58,693 nt of DNA. Origin: Lachnospiraceae bacterium. GTDB taxonomy: Bacteria > Bacillota > Clostridia > Lachnospirales > Lachnospiraceae. The translations under genes were made by a program, and so were the position numbers. The stretch spans positions 1-58,693 of the forward strand of contig JAFUKJ010000024.1 in NCBI GenBank assembly GCA_017467805.1, written 5' to 3'. The notes under the pieces were generated by a model that had not been told where the DNA came from, did not search any database, and saw only the letters and a program-made list of their open reading frames with translations. Positions 15,773 through 24,440 of this stretch are shown here, one piece after another (within the stretch, counting starts at the first letter, position 1; the number at the start of each line of letters is the position of its first letter).

Positions 15773-18226
15773 ATGATAAGAAAACCTGAAATTGACAAAG
15801 AAATGTTCAAAAGAAGCGTTCTGTATAATATTAAGACCTTATACAGAAAGAGTCTTGAAGAGGCAAATGAACAGCAGATTTTCCAGGCGGTTTCCTATGC
15901 GGTAAAGGATGCAATTGTTGATAATTGGATAAAGACACAGGAGGCATACGATAGAGAAGACCCTAAGATTGTATATTATATGTCGATGGAGTTTTTGATG
16001 GGACGTGCTCTTGGTAATAATATGATTAATCTCATGGCTTACAAGGAGTTTGCAGAGGCGTTAGAGGAGCTGGGACTTGATATTAATATGATAGAGGACC
16101 AGGAGCCTGATGCTGCCCTTGGAAATGGTGGTCTTGGCAGACTGGCAGCCTGCTTCCTTGATTCTCTTGCAACATTGGGATATGCGGCGTATGGATGCGG
16201 TATTCGTTATCGTTACGGTATGTTTAAGCAGGAAATCCGTGACGGTTATCAGATAGAGGCACCTGATGACTGGTTAAGAGAGGGTAATCCTTTTGAACTT
16301 AGAAGACCTGAGTATACCAAGATTATTAAGTTTGGTGGTAAGGTTTGCACCAGATGGGAAGACGGCAGAGATATTTATTATCAGGAGGATTATCAGTCTG
16401 TTAAGGCGGTACCGTATGACCTTCCAATCGTGGGCTATGGCAATGGCATTGTAAATACGCTTCGTATCTGGGATGCACAGCCAATGGATTGTTTTAGTTT
16501 GGATTCCTTTGATAAGGGCGATTATCATAAGGCGGTTGAGCAAAATAACCTTGCGAAAAATATTGTTGAGGTATTATATCCAAATGACAATCATTACGCA
16601 GGTAAGGAGCTTCGTTTGAAGCAACAGTATTTCTTTATTTCGGCTTCAGTGCAGACTGCAATAGAGAAGTATATGGCAAAGCATGATGATATTCATAAGT
16701 TTTATGAGAAGGTAACCTTCCAGCTCAACGATACACATCCAACGGTTGCGATTGCAGAGCTTATGAGAATTCTCTTAGATGAGTATAGATTAGAGTGGGA
16801 CGAGGCATGGGAGATTACTACAAAGACCTGTGCATACACTAATCATACGATTATGTCAGAAGCTCTTGAAAAGTGGCCTGTTGACCTGTTCTCAAGATTA
16901 TTACCTCGTATTTATCAGATTATCGAGGAAATTAACCGTAGATTTATTATTGATATTGTAAATAAATATCCTGATGCGGCAGACAAGATTAAGAAGATGG
17001 CGATTATCGGTGATGGTCAAGTAAAGATGGCGCATCTTGCCATTGTTGCAGGCTATTCTGTAAATGGTGTTGCCAGATTACATACAGAGATTTTAAAGAA
17101 GCAGGAGCTTAAGGATTTCTACGAGCTGTTCCCTGAGAAGTTTAACAATAAGACAAATGGAATCACTCAGAGAAGATTTTTACTGCATGGAAATCCACTC
17201 TTAGCTGATTGGGTAACTGACAAGGTGGGCGATGACTGGATTATTGACTTACCTGTAATCAAAGGTATCGAAAAGTATGCCGATGATATTACTGCGCAGA
17301 AGGAGTTCATGGCAATTAAGCGTCAGAACAAGGAGCGTCTGGCGAAGTATATCTTAGAGCATAATGGTGTAGAGGTTAACCCTGATTCTATCTTTGATGT
17401 GCAGGTAAAGAGACTGCATGAGTACAAGAGACAGCTTTTAAATATCCTGCATGTTATGTATTTGTATAATCAGTTAAAGGCAAATCCTTCGATGGATTTC
17501 TATCCAAGAACCTTTATCTTTGGTGCGAAGGCGGCAGCAGGTTATAAGAATGCGAAGCTGACGATTAAGCTGATTAATGCAGTTGCAGATGTAGTAAATA
17601 ACGATAAGAGTATCAATGGAAAGCTTAAGGTTGTCTTTATAGAGAACTACCGTGTATCTAATGCAGAGATGATATTTGCGGCAGCAGATATTTCTGAGCA
17701 GATTTCTACAGCCAGCAAGGAGGCAAGTGGTACAGGTAACATGAAGTTCATGTTAAATGGTGCGTTAACACTTGGTACAATGGACGGCGCAAATGTGGAA
17801 ATCGTAGAAGAGGTTGGTAGAGAGCATGCCTTTATCTTTGGTCTTAGCTCAGACGAGGTTATCCGTTATGAGAACTATGGCGGTTACAATCCGATGGATA
17901 TTTACCATCAGGATGCAGAGATTAAGAGAGTGGTAGACCAGTTGATTGACGGAACCTATTCTAAGGATAGAGAGCTGTTCAGAAGCTTATACAATTCACT
18001 CTTGAATACACAGAGTACGGATAAGGCAGACCGTTACTTTATCTTAAAGGATTTCCGCTCTTATGCAGAGGCGCATAAGGAAGTGGAGAAGGCTTACCGC
18101 AATACAAACGGTTGGGCTAAGAGTGCTATTTTAAATGTGGCAAATGTAGGCAAGTTTACCTCTGACAGAACCATCAAAGAGTATGTCGATGAAATCTGGC
18201 ACTTACACCATGTAGAGATAGAATAA
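15773..18226 (+). CDS. glgP: Glycogen/maltodextrin phosphorylase
   Basis: Releases glucose-1-phosphate from alpha-1,4-glucans with PLP as cofactor; 817 aa, typical of GT35. Diagnostic blocks are YYMSMEFLMGRALGNN, DAALGNGGLGRLAACFLDS, FQLNDTHPT, VKRLHEYKRQLLN and the PLP-lysine segment EASGTGNMKFMLNG. I chose ATG 15773 rather than ATG 15764: GGAAAGG ends 10 bases before 15773 but only one base before 15764. The AT-rich leader (15591-15772) probably holds its promoter. It is monocistronic, with an imperfect terminator after it. Confidence 0.96.
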   Translation: MIRKPEIDKEMFKRSVLYNIKTLYRKSLEEANEQQIFQAVSYAVKDAIVDNWIKTQEAYDREDPKIVYYMSMEFLMGRALGNNMINLMAYKEFAEALEELGLDINMIEDQEPDAALGNGGLGRLAACFLDSLATLGYAAYGCGIRYRYGMFKQEIRDGYQIEAPDDWLREGNPFELRRPEYTKIIKFGGKVCTRWEDGRDIYYQEDYQSVKAVPYDLPIVGYGNGIVNTLRIWDAQPMDCFSLDSFDKGDYHKAVEQNNLAKNIVEVLYPNDNHYAGKELRLKQQYFFISASVQTAIEKYMAKHDDIHKFYEKVTFQLNDTHPTVAIAELMRILLDEYRLEWDEAWEITTKTCAYTNHTIMSEALEKWPVDLFSRLLPRIYQIIEEINRRFIIDIVNKYPDAADKIKKMAIIGDGQVKMAHLAIVAGYSVNGVARLHTEILKKQELKDFYELFPEKFNNKTNGITQRRFLLHGNPLLADWVTDKVGDDWIIDLPVIKGIEKYADDITAQKEFMAIKRQNKERLAKYILEHNGVEVNPDSIFDVQVKRLHEYKRQLLNILHVMYLYNQLKANPSMDFYPRTFIFGAKAAAGYKNAKLTIKLINAVADVVNNDKSINGKLKVVFIENYRVSNAEMIFAAADISEQISTASKEASGTGNMKFMLNGALTLGTMDGANVEIVEEVGREHAFIFGLSSDEVIRYENYGGYNPMDIYHQDAEIKRVVDQLIDGTYSKDRELFRSLYNSLLNTQSTDKADRYFILKDFRSYAEAHKEVEKAYRNTNGWAKSAILNVANVGKFTSDRTIKEYVDEIWHLHHVEIE

Positions 18227-18245
18227 TTAACTATATATATGGAAA

Positions 18246-18290
18246 AAATAGGAACAGGAGATGTGTAAGAGCATTTTCTGTTCTTATTTT
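18246..18290 (+). terminator. Probable terminator after glgP
   Basis: AAATAGGAACAG (18246-18257) pairs with CTGTTCTTATTT (18278-18289, one G-U pair) over a 20-nt loop, with a T-rich tail. Confidence 0.6.
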
Positions 18291-18309
18291 ATTTGTGGGT
18301 GGTTAGGTC

Positions 18310-19119
18310 ATGTTTAGAAAGCGCATAACCAACGTTGTGATAATTATACTAATGATGAGCGCTTTTATATATTGGAACTGGATAAATGAAGCAATCGAAA
18401 GTACGCACATTATGCCAGAGGTAGAGAGAGTTAACATACACCCTATACTTATGGGACGCACATTGAATGATGAGAAAATACAGCTATTATCAGAGCAGAC
18501 TGGTGTAAATGAGAAGGTCGTTGAAAAGTTATTAGGAAATGGCGAGTATCAAAAGATATTAGAGCTGCAGGAGGCTTATTTTGAGCCAGTGTTAACAGAG
18601 AGCGTGAAAACAACGCCTCTTACCATATGCGAGTATGTAATCAATGAGGATGGGAAAAGTGCAAAAGGAATGCAGTTAGTGGATATTCAAGATGGAGATA
18701 TTCTTGTTACGAAGAACTCACGCTTCTTAGGCTGGCGCAATGGTCATGCAGGTTTGGTGGTGAATGCAGAGGAAGGCTTCATATTGGAAGCGGTGATGTT
18801 GGGAACAAATACGAAGCTGTGTGATGTGAAAGGATGGGAGGTGTATCCGTCCTTCTTAGTGTTGCGATTAAAGGAAGAATATCGGAAGTATTATTCGGTG
18901 CAGAAAGCAGTTGATTATGCGATGGAATATATGGTGGATATTCCCTATTATTTGTTTGCGGGCATATTAGAAGATAAAGGCACTCACTGCGCACATTTGG
19001 TATGGTATGCCTATCAGGAAATAGGGATTGATTTGGACAGTGACGGAGGATTTTTAGTGACGCCTTTTGATATTCAAAACAGTTCCTATCTGGAGGTGGT
19101 GCAAAGCTATGGCTACTAA
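18310..19119 (+). CDS. Membrane-anchored YiiX-like (permuted NlpC/P60) cysteine hydrolase
   Basis: A 269-aa protein with an N-terminal transmembrane helix (about 9-26) and an external domain. The second half shows DGDILVTKNSRFLGWRNGHAGLVV, with the His typical of YiiX/LRAT-like permuted NlpC/P60 enzymes, and later KGTHCAHLVWYAY with a candidate nucleophilic Cys, followed by FLVTPFDI. These enzymes cleave amide or ester bonds, often in cell-wall peptides or lipids; the substrate here is unknown. The first 120 residues are helical and unassigned. It lies after glgP with its own ribosome site and a bidirectional terminator after it. Confidence 0.72.
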   Translation: MFRKRITNVVIIILMMSAFIYWNWINEAIESTHIMPEVERVNIHPILMGRTLNDEKIQLLSEQTGVNEKVVEKLLGNGEYQKILELQEAYFEPVLTESVKTTPLTICEYVINEDGKSAKGMQLVDIQDGDILVTKNSRFLGWRNGHAGLVVNAEEGFILEAVMLGTNTKLCDVKGWEVYPSFLVLRLKEEYRKYYSVQKAVDYAMEYMVDIPYYLFAGILEDKGTHCAHLVWYAYQEIGIDLDSDGGFLVTPFDIQNSSYLEVVQSYGY

Positions 19120-19165
19120 AAAACCACCGCATTATAGGTTGATAACCCATAACACGGTGGTTTTT
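19119..19165. terminator. Bidirectional terminator between the YiiX-like gene and the pectinesterase
   Basis: AAAAACCACCG (19119-19129) pairs with CGGTGGTTTTT (19155-19165), with an inner stem TTATAGGTT/AACCCATAA. It serves the two converging genes. Confidence 0.85.
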
Positions 19166-19195
19166 GAAGGTTTTTATGATAATTGTGATTTTGGC

Positions 19196-22100
19196 TTATT
19201 TCTCAATCATAACCATAATCTGTGATAATTCGTTTGTTGTTAATGCAATATTACCGATTTCACTTACAGCGACAACATCCTTTCTCACGAACTGACCTGT
19301 TAAGGAGTCAAGAGAGAAGATATATGCAGTCTTGCCGATGTGCTCTTCGCCAACATGTACATGAACGGTTAAGCTACGAGCAAACTTCTGTGGCTGTGTA
19401 GGAATCACACGATAGGTTGCAAAGCCTTGCGCAAACTGTCTGATTTCAGAAAGTGATGCACCAAGCTGTACATCTGCTGTCATACTTGCAACGAAGTCAG
19501 TATCAATTGTATATCCGATACCATTTCCTAAGTGAGCAAGGACTGAGAGGTTCATTCCATGATACTTCTCGAATAACTTGATTCTTAATACCATCTGCTC
19601 CTGAGACAAGTTTACATTCAGGTACTCGCCTACGATCACTGCTGATTCTGCAAGAGGAACTTCCTCATCTTTAATCTGAGTATTCTGTGTAGTTGTGCTT
19701 GCTGATGGCTTGCTTGAGCTATTATTCTTACTTGGCTGACTCTCGGCAGGCTTAGATGAAGATTCAACCTCTGAAGATTCTTCCTCACTAGAGCTTTCTT
19801 CTTCAGTAGAAGACTCGACTTCACTTGAAGACTCCTCAACGCTAGAGCTTTCTTCCTTAGTAGAAGACTCAACTTCACTTGAAGACTCCTCAATGCTAGA
19901 GCTTTCTTCATCTGTAGAAGACTCAACTTCACTTGAAGTCTCCTCAGCGCTAGAGCTTTCTTCCTCAGTAGAAGACTCAACTTCACTTGAAGACTCCTCA
20001 ACGCTAGAGCTTTCTTCCTCGATAGAAGACTCAACTTCACTTGAAGACTCCTCAACGCTAGAGCTTTCTTCCTCAGTAGAAGACTCAACTTCACTTGAAG
20101 ATTCCTCAACACTAGAGCTTTCTTCAACAGAAGAAGATTCGTCCTCGTCAGGAGTTTCCTCCATGCCGTAGTAGTATGGTGCCCAGCTGCTAAATACTGT
20201 CTGTAAGTCAGGAATTGGATTCTCAGTTACTACAGTACCTGCTGTTCTTGATGACATATCAACAGGTGTTCCGTCCATATATGTAGTATTAAACTCTGTA
20301 TAATTTGCATTTTCAGGAGTAGAACCACTCATGGATGACCAGCCCTTAACATCAATCAAGCTGTTATCTGCAAGCTTTGTATTGATAAAGTATACAGTAG
20401 CTTGTTGTCTCCAAGGTCTTCCTAAGTAACCTGTGCCGAACTTTGTATTTGCATTTTCTGTAACGGTACAGTTGTTGAAAATATATCCTGTACGGTATGG
20501 CTCGGCAGCAGCAGTAATATAACCACCGGCTTCAGAGTCTGAGAAACCGTAGAAGCTTAATTCGCACTCGTCAAATACAATATTTCCGCCACCAAAGATA
20601 TAGTCTGTATTACCTTCGATTAAGCAATCCTTTAAGTAACATACGATATTTCCGCCAGTGTACATAGTGTCCTGACCACCCAAAATCTTACAGTTATAGA
20701 ACTCGGCATGATTTGCCTCTAATGCAAGTGCAGCAGCACGTTCCTTAGCAGCTGATGCAGTTACATCTGCGCCTCTTTCGCGAACAAATGCTGTAGATTC
20801 GCCGCTTACTTCAATACCATCTGCCAACTCTTCCTCTGTCAAATATCTATTGAAAGATGTCTCAAATGTAATATTTTCTGCTCTAAAGCCGATTGCTGCG
20901 CTCTTAATATAGGTAGCAGAACCCCATTTTGTTACAGTATTCTTCTCGTACTTATCATAAGCACGCTCTTCGTCATAGTACTGCTTAGAGCCTGCACTGT
21001 AATACTTGTAGCCGACACCGTAGTACCATGTCAGTTTTACTTCCTTAGAAGGTTCATCATTTACAAAAGAAACATAAGGAGCTTCTACAATAACCTGCTC
21101 ACGATATACACCAGGTGCAATGTGAACGGTAATTCTCTGTGCTTCACTTGTAGGATTCATAGCCTTACAAGCTGCAACAGCATCACGAACAGTGTCGTAG
21201 TTGTTTTCCTTTTCAGGATAGCCTACGTAGATATCGCTTACCCATGCAATAGCAGGAGCCGCACTTGTTGAAACAAATAGTAAATCTCTTGTCTGTTCAG
21301 CACCATTCACAATTACATGAGTGCTTGTGCTATAGCCGTTTACAACAGCAGTTGTAGAGTATGCACCATCTCTTAAAGCTACGCTGTAACCATTTCCTGA
21401 AATAGTACCAGTATAAGTATATCCGTCCTCTACATTGGTAAAGGTAAGTGAAGTAACTGCTACGTCACTAGGAACATTAAGGAAAGTACCTGCCACGTTG
21501 TAGCATGGCTTTGCAGTTACATCGATATTCTGCTGTGTATCAGCAGCGATATTTACAGTTGGATTAGCAACCATATAGTCATTTGCATTAACCAAAGTAA
21601 CTGTGTAAGTAATATTTGGCTCGATATATTCAGCAAAGGTCATATCCTCGGCAACCTTTACAGTAATATCTTCCTTTAAAGAAGCAGGGTCAGCGACTAA
21701 AATCACCTTAACATTTGACATATCATAGCCATCTAAGCCTGTTAATGAACCGCTAAATAAAGCGACATCCTTTTTTTCTGCCTTGAAAGACACGCCGCTC
21801 ATGCCACTTTCAACAGCGGCATCTGTGACAGAAAATGTCTTGCAGTCATAAGTAAAGGAAACGCCTACAACGCCAGTCATTACAGCTGTATATTCGTAGC
21901 CAGGTGTTAATGTAGCGCTAAAGCTTGTGCCATTTACAGATGCTACAGTTTCCTCTTCTGTTGTATTGTTGATGAACTTAATGCCGTAGTTCTCAACACC
22001 TGTATCGCTAAGATCTACACTACCTGTTACATTTACAGCAGGTACTCTTACGATTCTGTGATATACAGGTTTGAGGTTTGTAGTTGCATCAACATAGATT

Positions 22101-23986
22101 TTGTACTGTCCGTCATACTTTGCAACGAAATCATAACGAACACCACCATTGTTAATCATATCTTTATTGCGATTTAATACGTCTGTTCCATCATTCTGAG
22201 CACCGTTAGAACCCATATACAGGAAGTGAAGCTGATCTTCTTCTACAGTGTGAGAACCCATGTATACACTAACACGGTCGCCAGCTTTTACATTATTTAA
22301 AATAACGCATCTTCTACCTGTTCCACCCTTACCGTTTGTATGCCATACACCAGTTGAAGTATAGCCATCAGGATAAGAGATTACAGTGTACTTGGATGCA
22401 GAGGCATCCTGTCCTACAGAGCCGCAAATCTTATCACCATTCTGGATAACAAGCTGTGCGTCGCCGAAGGTTACAGTAGTAGTTCCAAGGCTTGTAGATA
22501 AGTCTAAGCCTGTTGTTGCCCATGCTTCCTGGGTAATATGGTTGTTATAGATATCGCCAGCTTCAGCCTTTGCACCAATATCCCATACATCAATCTTGCC
22601 AGTTGTTATAGTTGGTTCAGAAGGTGTTACATCTGTATTACCATCATCGCCACCTTCAGACTCGCCACCTTCAGACTCGCCACCTTCAGACTCGCCACCG
22701 CTTGTCTGTTCTGCGTCAGTTGTTACTGTCATGCCGTGCAAGTAACCAGAGCCTGTTACAGAGAAGGTCAAAGTGGTTGCAGGACCTTCATAACGAATAG
22801 ATGCTTCATTTTTACATGCTGTACCGTTGAAAGCAACGCTGTCAGCAGATACAGTTGCTCCTTCTGGAACACCTGATACTACTAAATTACCGCCGCTTCC
22901 GTATAAGCACTGCTGGAAGGAAATATCTGCATTTCCCGGTAATTTAATGTCAAAGCTGATACCTTCCTTGATGGCAATTTCGCCGCCGTTGTGATAGAGT
23001 GAGCCATTACCATTTACGGTTAATAAACCATCTCTTGATGTGATTGTCTGTAAGAAATCACCGTACTTGAATACCTTTGGAATGACAGATTCATCACTGA
23101 AGTTGTAAGATGTAGTTTCACCAAATGCTGGTGTTGCATTTAATCCGCTGTCATATACATTTAATGTAAAGGATTCAGGCTTCATATCGCTGTCGTTGAA
23201 TGTGATTTCCACATTATAGCCTGATACCTTAGCTGTAATATTGTCACTTAGATTTGATAACAAAGCATCTGTTAATGTCTTTCCGCCTAAATCAACGCTA
23301 ACAATACCCTCTGTAGTTCCCTGATATAATACGTTGCCACCAGAGATAGAAGCTTTATCGGTATCGGATGCAGCACCTGTCACAGATACGGTTGTACCGT
23401 TAATATCTAATGAGAAGTTCTTCTGTGCCCATTTTGCAAGCTGATAGTCATCAGCTAAAGGTGTTACCATGATATGTGGTACATAGCCTGTGCTCTGAAT
23501 GCTAACACTACCTGCATCACCAACATAATAGAAGTCAACAGTATCTCCTTCACCGTTGTTATTTACATTCCAGCATTTTTCTGTCCGTGCAGTCTTCTGT
23601 GTTGCATCAAATGCACCAGTCTCAGAGCTAGCCTTGAATACATCGCTTGAACCTGTGTAGCAGCAGCTTCCCATACTGATTTTGCAGTTACCTGCTACCT
23701 GAATGGTAAAGGTTACGCTACCTACAACACCGTGGTCTGAGCCGTGGTGTCTGTAGTTACTGCCACCTTCGACGGTAAGTAAACCATAAGTTCCTGATGT
23801 GGCAAGGTTTGTATTTTGCTGAAAATCAAACTCATAGGTTGTACCCTTCTCAGGAGTTGAAATAGTAGTTCCGTCAACAATACCTGCAGCATTAGCAGTA
23901 ATGGTGTCAAATGACAGACCGCTAAGAACCAACAGGAAGGATAACAGAAAACTGCATACTCTTTGGAATATTTTTCTCTTTTTCAT
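19196..23986 (-). CDS. Very large secreted pectin methylesterase (CE8) with multidomain N-terminus
   Basis: Removes methyl esters from pectin outside the cell; 1596 aa. I start it at ATG 23986 (MKKRKIFQRVC), which has GGAGGG 5 bases upstream, rather than at the longer frame open to 24040. Order: signal peptide to about residue 33; several beta-sandwich, probably carbohydrate-binding, modules with a (GGESE)3 linker near residue 440; CE8 beta-helix about 905-1200 with GGQDTMYTGG, GNTDYIFGGG and YLGRPWRQ catalytic motifs; a Ser/Glu-rich repeat stretch about 1280-1415; and a C-terminal globular domain of about 175 residues. No LPXTG motif, SLH domain or C-terminal membrane anchor was seen, so how it stays on the cell is unclear. 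Confidence 0.93.
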   Translation of the reverse strand: MKKRKIFQRVCSFLLSFLLVLSGLSFDTITANAAGIVDGTTISTPEKGTTYEFDFQQNTNLATSGTYGLLTVEGGSNYRHHGSDHGVVGSVTFTIQVAGNCKISMGSCCYTGSSDVFKASSETGAFDATQKTARTEKCWNVNNNGEGDTVDFYYVGDAGSVSIQSTGYVPHIMVTPLADDYQLAKWAQKNFSLDINGTTVSVTGAASDTDKASISGGNVLYQGTTEGIVSVDLGGKTLTDALLSNLSDNITAKVSGYNVEITFNDSDMKPESFTLNVYDSGLNATPAFGETTSYNFSDESVIPKVFKYGDFLQTITSRDGLLTVNGNGSLYHNGGEIAIKEGISFDIKLPGNADISFQQCLYGSGGNLVVSGVPEGATVSADSVAFNGTACKNEASIRYEGPATTLTFSVTGSGYLHGMTVTTDAEQTSGGESEGGESEGGESEGGDDGNTDVTPSEPTITTGKIDVWDIGAKAEAGDIYNNHITQEAWATTGLDLSTSLGTTTVTFGDAQLVIQNGDKICGSVGQDASASKYTVISYPDGYTSTGVWHTNGKGGTGRRCVILNNVKAGDRVSVYMGSHTVEEDQLHFLYMGSNGAQNDGTDVLNRNKDMINNGGVRYDFVAKYDGQYKIYVDATTNLKPVYHRIVRVPAVNVTGSVDLSDTGVENYGIKFINNTTEEETVASVNGTSFSATLTPGYEYTAVMTGVVGVSFTYDCKTFSVTDAAVESGMSGVSFKAEKKDVALFSGSLTGLDGYDMSNVKVILVADPASLKEDITVKVAEDMTFAEYIEPNITYTVTLVNANDYMVANPTVNIAADTQQNIDVTAKPCYNVAGTFLNVPSDVAVTSLTFTNVEDGYTYTGTISGNGYSVALRDGAYSTTAVVNGYSTSTHVIVNGAEQTRDLLFVSTSAAPAIAWVSDIYVGYPEKENNYDTVRDAVAACKAMNPTSEAQRITVHIAPGVYREQVIVEAPYVSFVNDEPSKEVKLTWYYGVGYKYYSAGSKQYYDEERAYDKYEKNTVTKWGSATYIKSAAIGFRAENITFETSFNRYLTEEELADGIEVSGESTAFVRERGADVTASAAKERAAALALEANHAEFYNCKILGGQDTMYTGGNIVCYLKDCLIEGNTDYIFGGGNIVFDECELSFYGFSDSEAGGYITAAAEPYRTGYIFNNCTVTENANTKFGTGYLGRPWRQQATVYFINTKLADNSLIDVKGWSSMSGSTPENANYTEFNTTYMDGTPVDMSSRTAGTVVTENPIPDLQTVFSSWAPYYYGMEETPDEDESSSVEESSSVEESSSEVESSTEEESSSVEESSSEVESSIEEESSSVEESSSEVESSTEEESSSAEETSSEVESSTDEESSSIEESSSEVESSTKEESSSVEESSSEVESSTEEESSSEEESSEVESSSKPAESQPSKNNSSSKPSASTTTQNTQIKDEEVPLAESAVIVGEYLNVNLSQEQMVLRIKLFEKYHGMNLSVLAHLGNGIGYTIDTDFVASMTADVQLGASLSEIRQFAQGFATYRVIPTQPQKFARSLTVHVHVGEEHIGKTAYIFSLDSLTGQFVRKDVVAVSEIGNIALTTNELSQIMVMIEK
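19807..20130 (-). repeat. Six 54-bp tandem repeats in the pectinesterase gene
   Basis: The string TAGAAGACTC (plus strand) recurs at 19807, 19861, 19915, 19969, 20023 and 20077, an exact 54-bp period. Each unit encodes 18 residues of the type ESSSVEESSSEVESSTEE. Partial units flank both sides. Copy-number change would keep the frame and alter spacer length. Confidence 0.92.
22651..22700 (-). repeat. Three perfect 15-bp tandem repeats encoding GGESE
   Basis: CCACCTTCAGACTCG occurs three times in a row (22651-22695) plus CCACC. It encodes a flexible (GGESE)3 linker between N-terminal domains of the pectinesterase. Confidence 0.9.
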
Positions 23987-24440
23987 ATAATACCCTCCAT
24001 AATTAATTACTGTCTCCCCCAAGACAGTACGATTATTCATTGCGCTGTTGAATAATAGTTACATAAATTGTTGCATGGAAACTATATCAAATTTGTGCAT
24101 ATTCTGGCAATATTTTAAAAAATGTTCCCTTTTTTTGGCATTAATAACTAATATTTTGGCATGTTTGGAATGGGTAGTATGTTAAACTGCTGAGTCTTAG
24201 ATATATCAGACGATGCTTATTGTTGCTTTGTGGTTGCTTTAGCTTATTTAGGACCCTTACTTTAATGCATATGAGTAAAAAGGTTGTTCATTATATGCAC
24301 GACTGAACTGTGAATTATGACTTGCATAATCAGTGTATGTTATAGTATATTAATAAAGATTTAAAGTATTTTTGTACAGTATAAGTTTGCATAAATATAC
24401 AAATATACGTGTGATATAAATAGAAAGGATAGGTGTTAAC
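23987..24440. promoter_or_regulatory. Divergent intergenic region, pectinesterase (-) / hydratase (+)
   Basis: No gene is visible in 454 bp. AATGTTCCCT (24121-24130) and TATGTTAAAC (24178-24187) both also occur, in the same order and orientation, upstream of the pectin transporter gene at 41955. TTTTGGCAT is directly repeated at 24133 and 24154, 21 bp apart; the second copy contains TTGGCA, a possible -35 for TATGTT at 24178. A further candidate promoter near the hydratase is TTGCAT-N18-TATATT (24322-24351). Ahead of the hydratase ATG, AGAAAGGA is the ribosome site. Confidence 0.4.

Noticed and set aside
19636-20171. Open frames on both strands across the Ser/Glu repeats (163 and 92 codons)
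   Set aside because: They are out-of-frame readings of the 54-bp repeat inside the pectinesterase gene.
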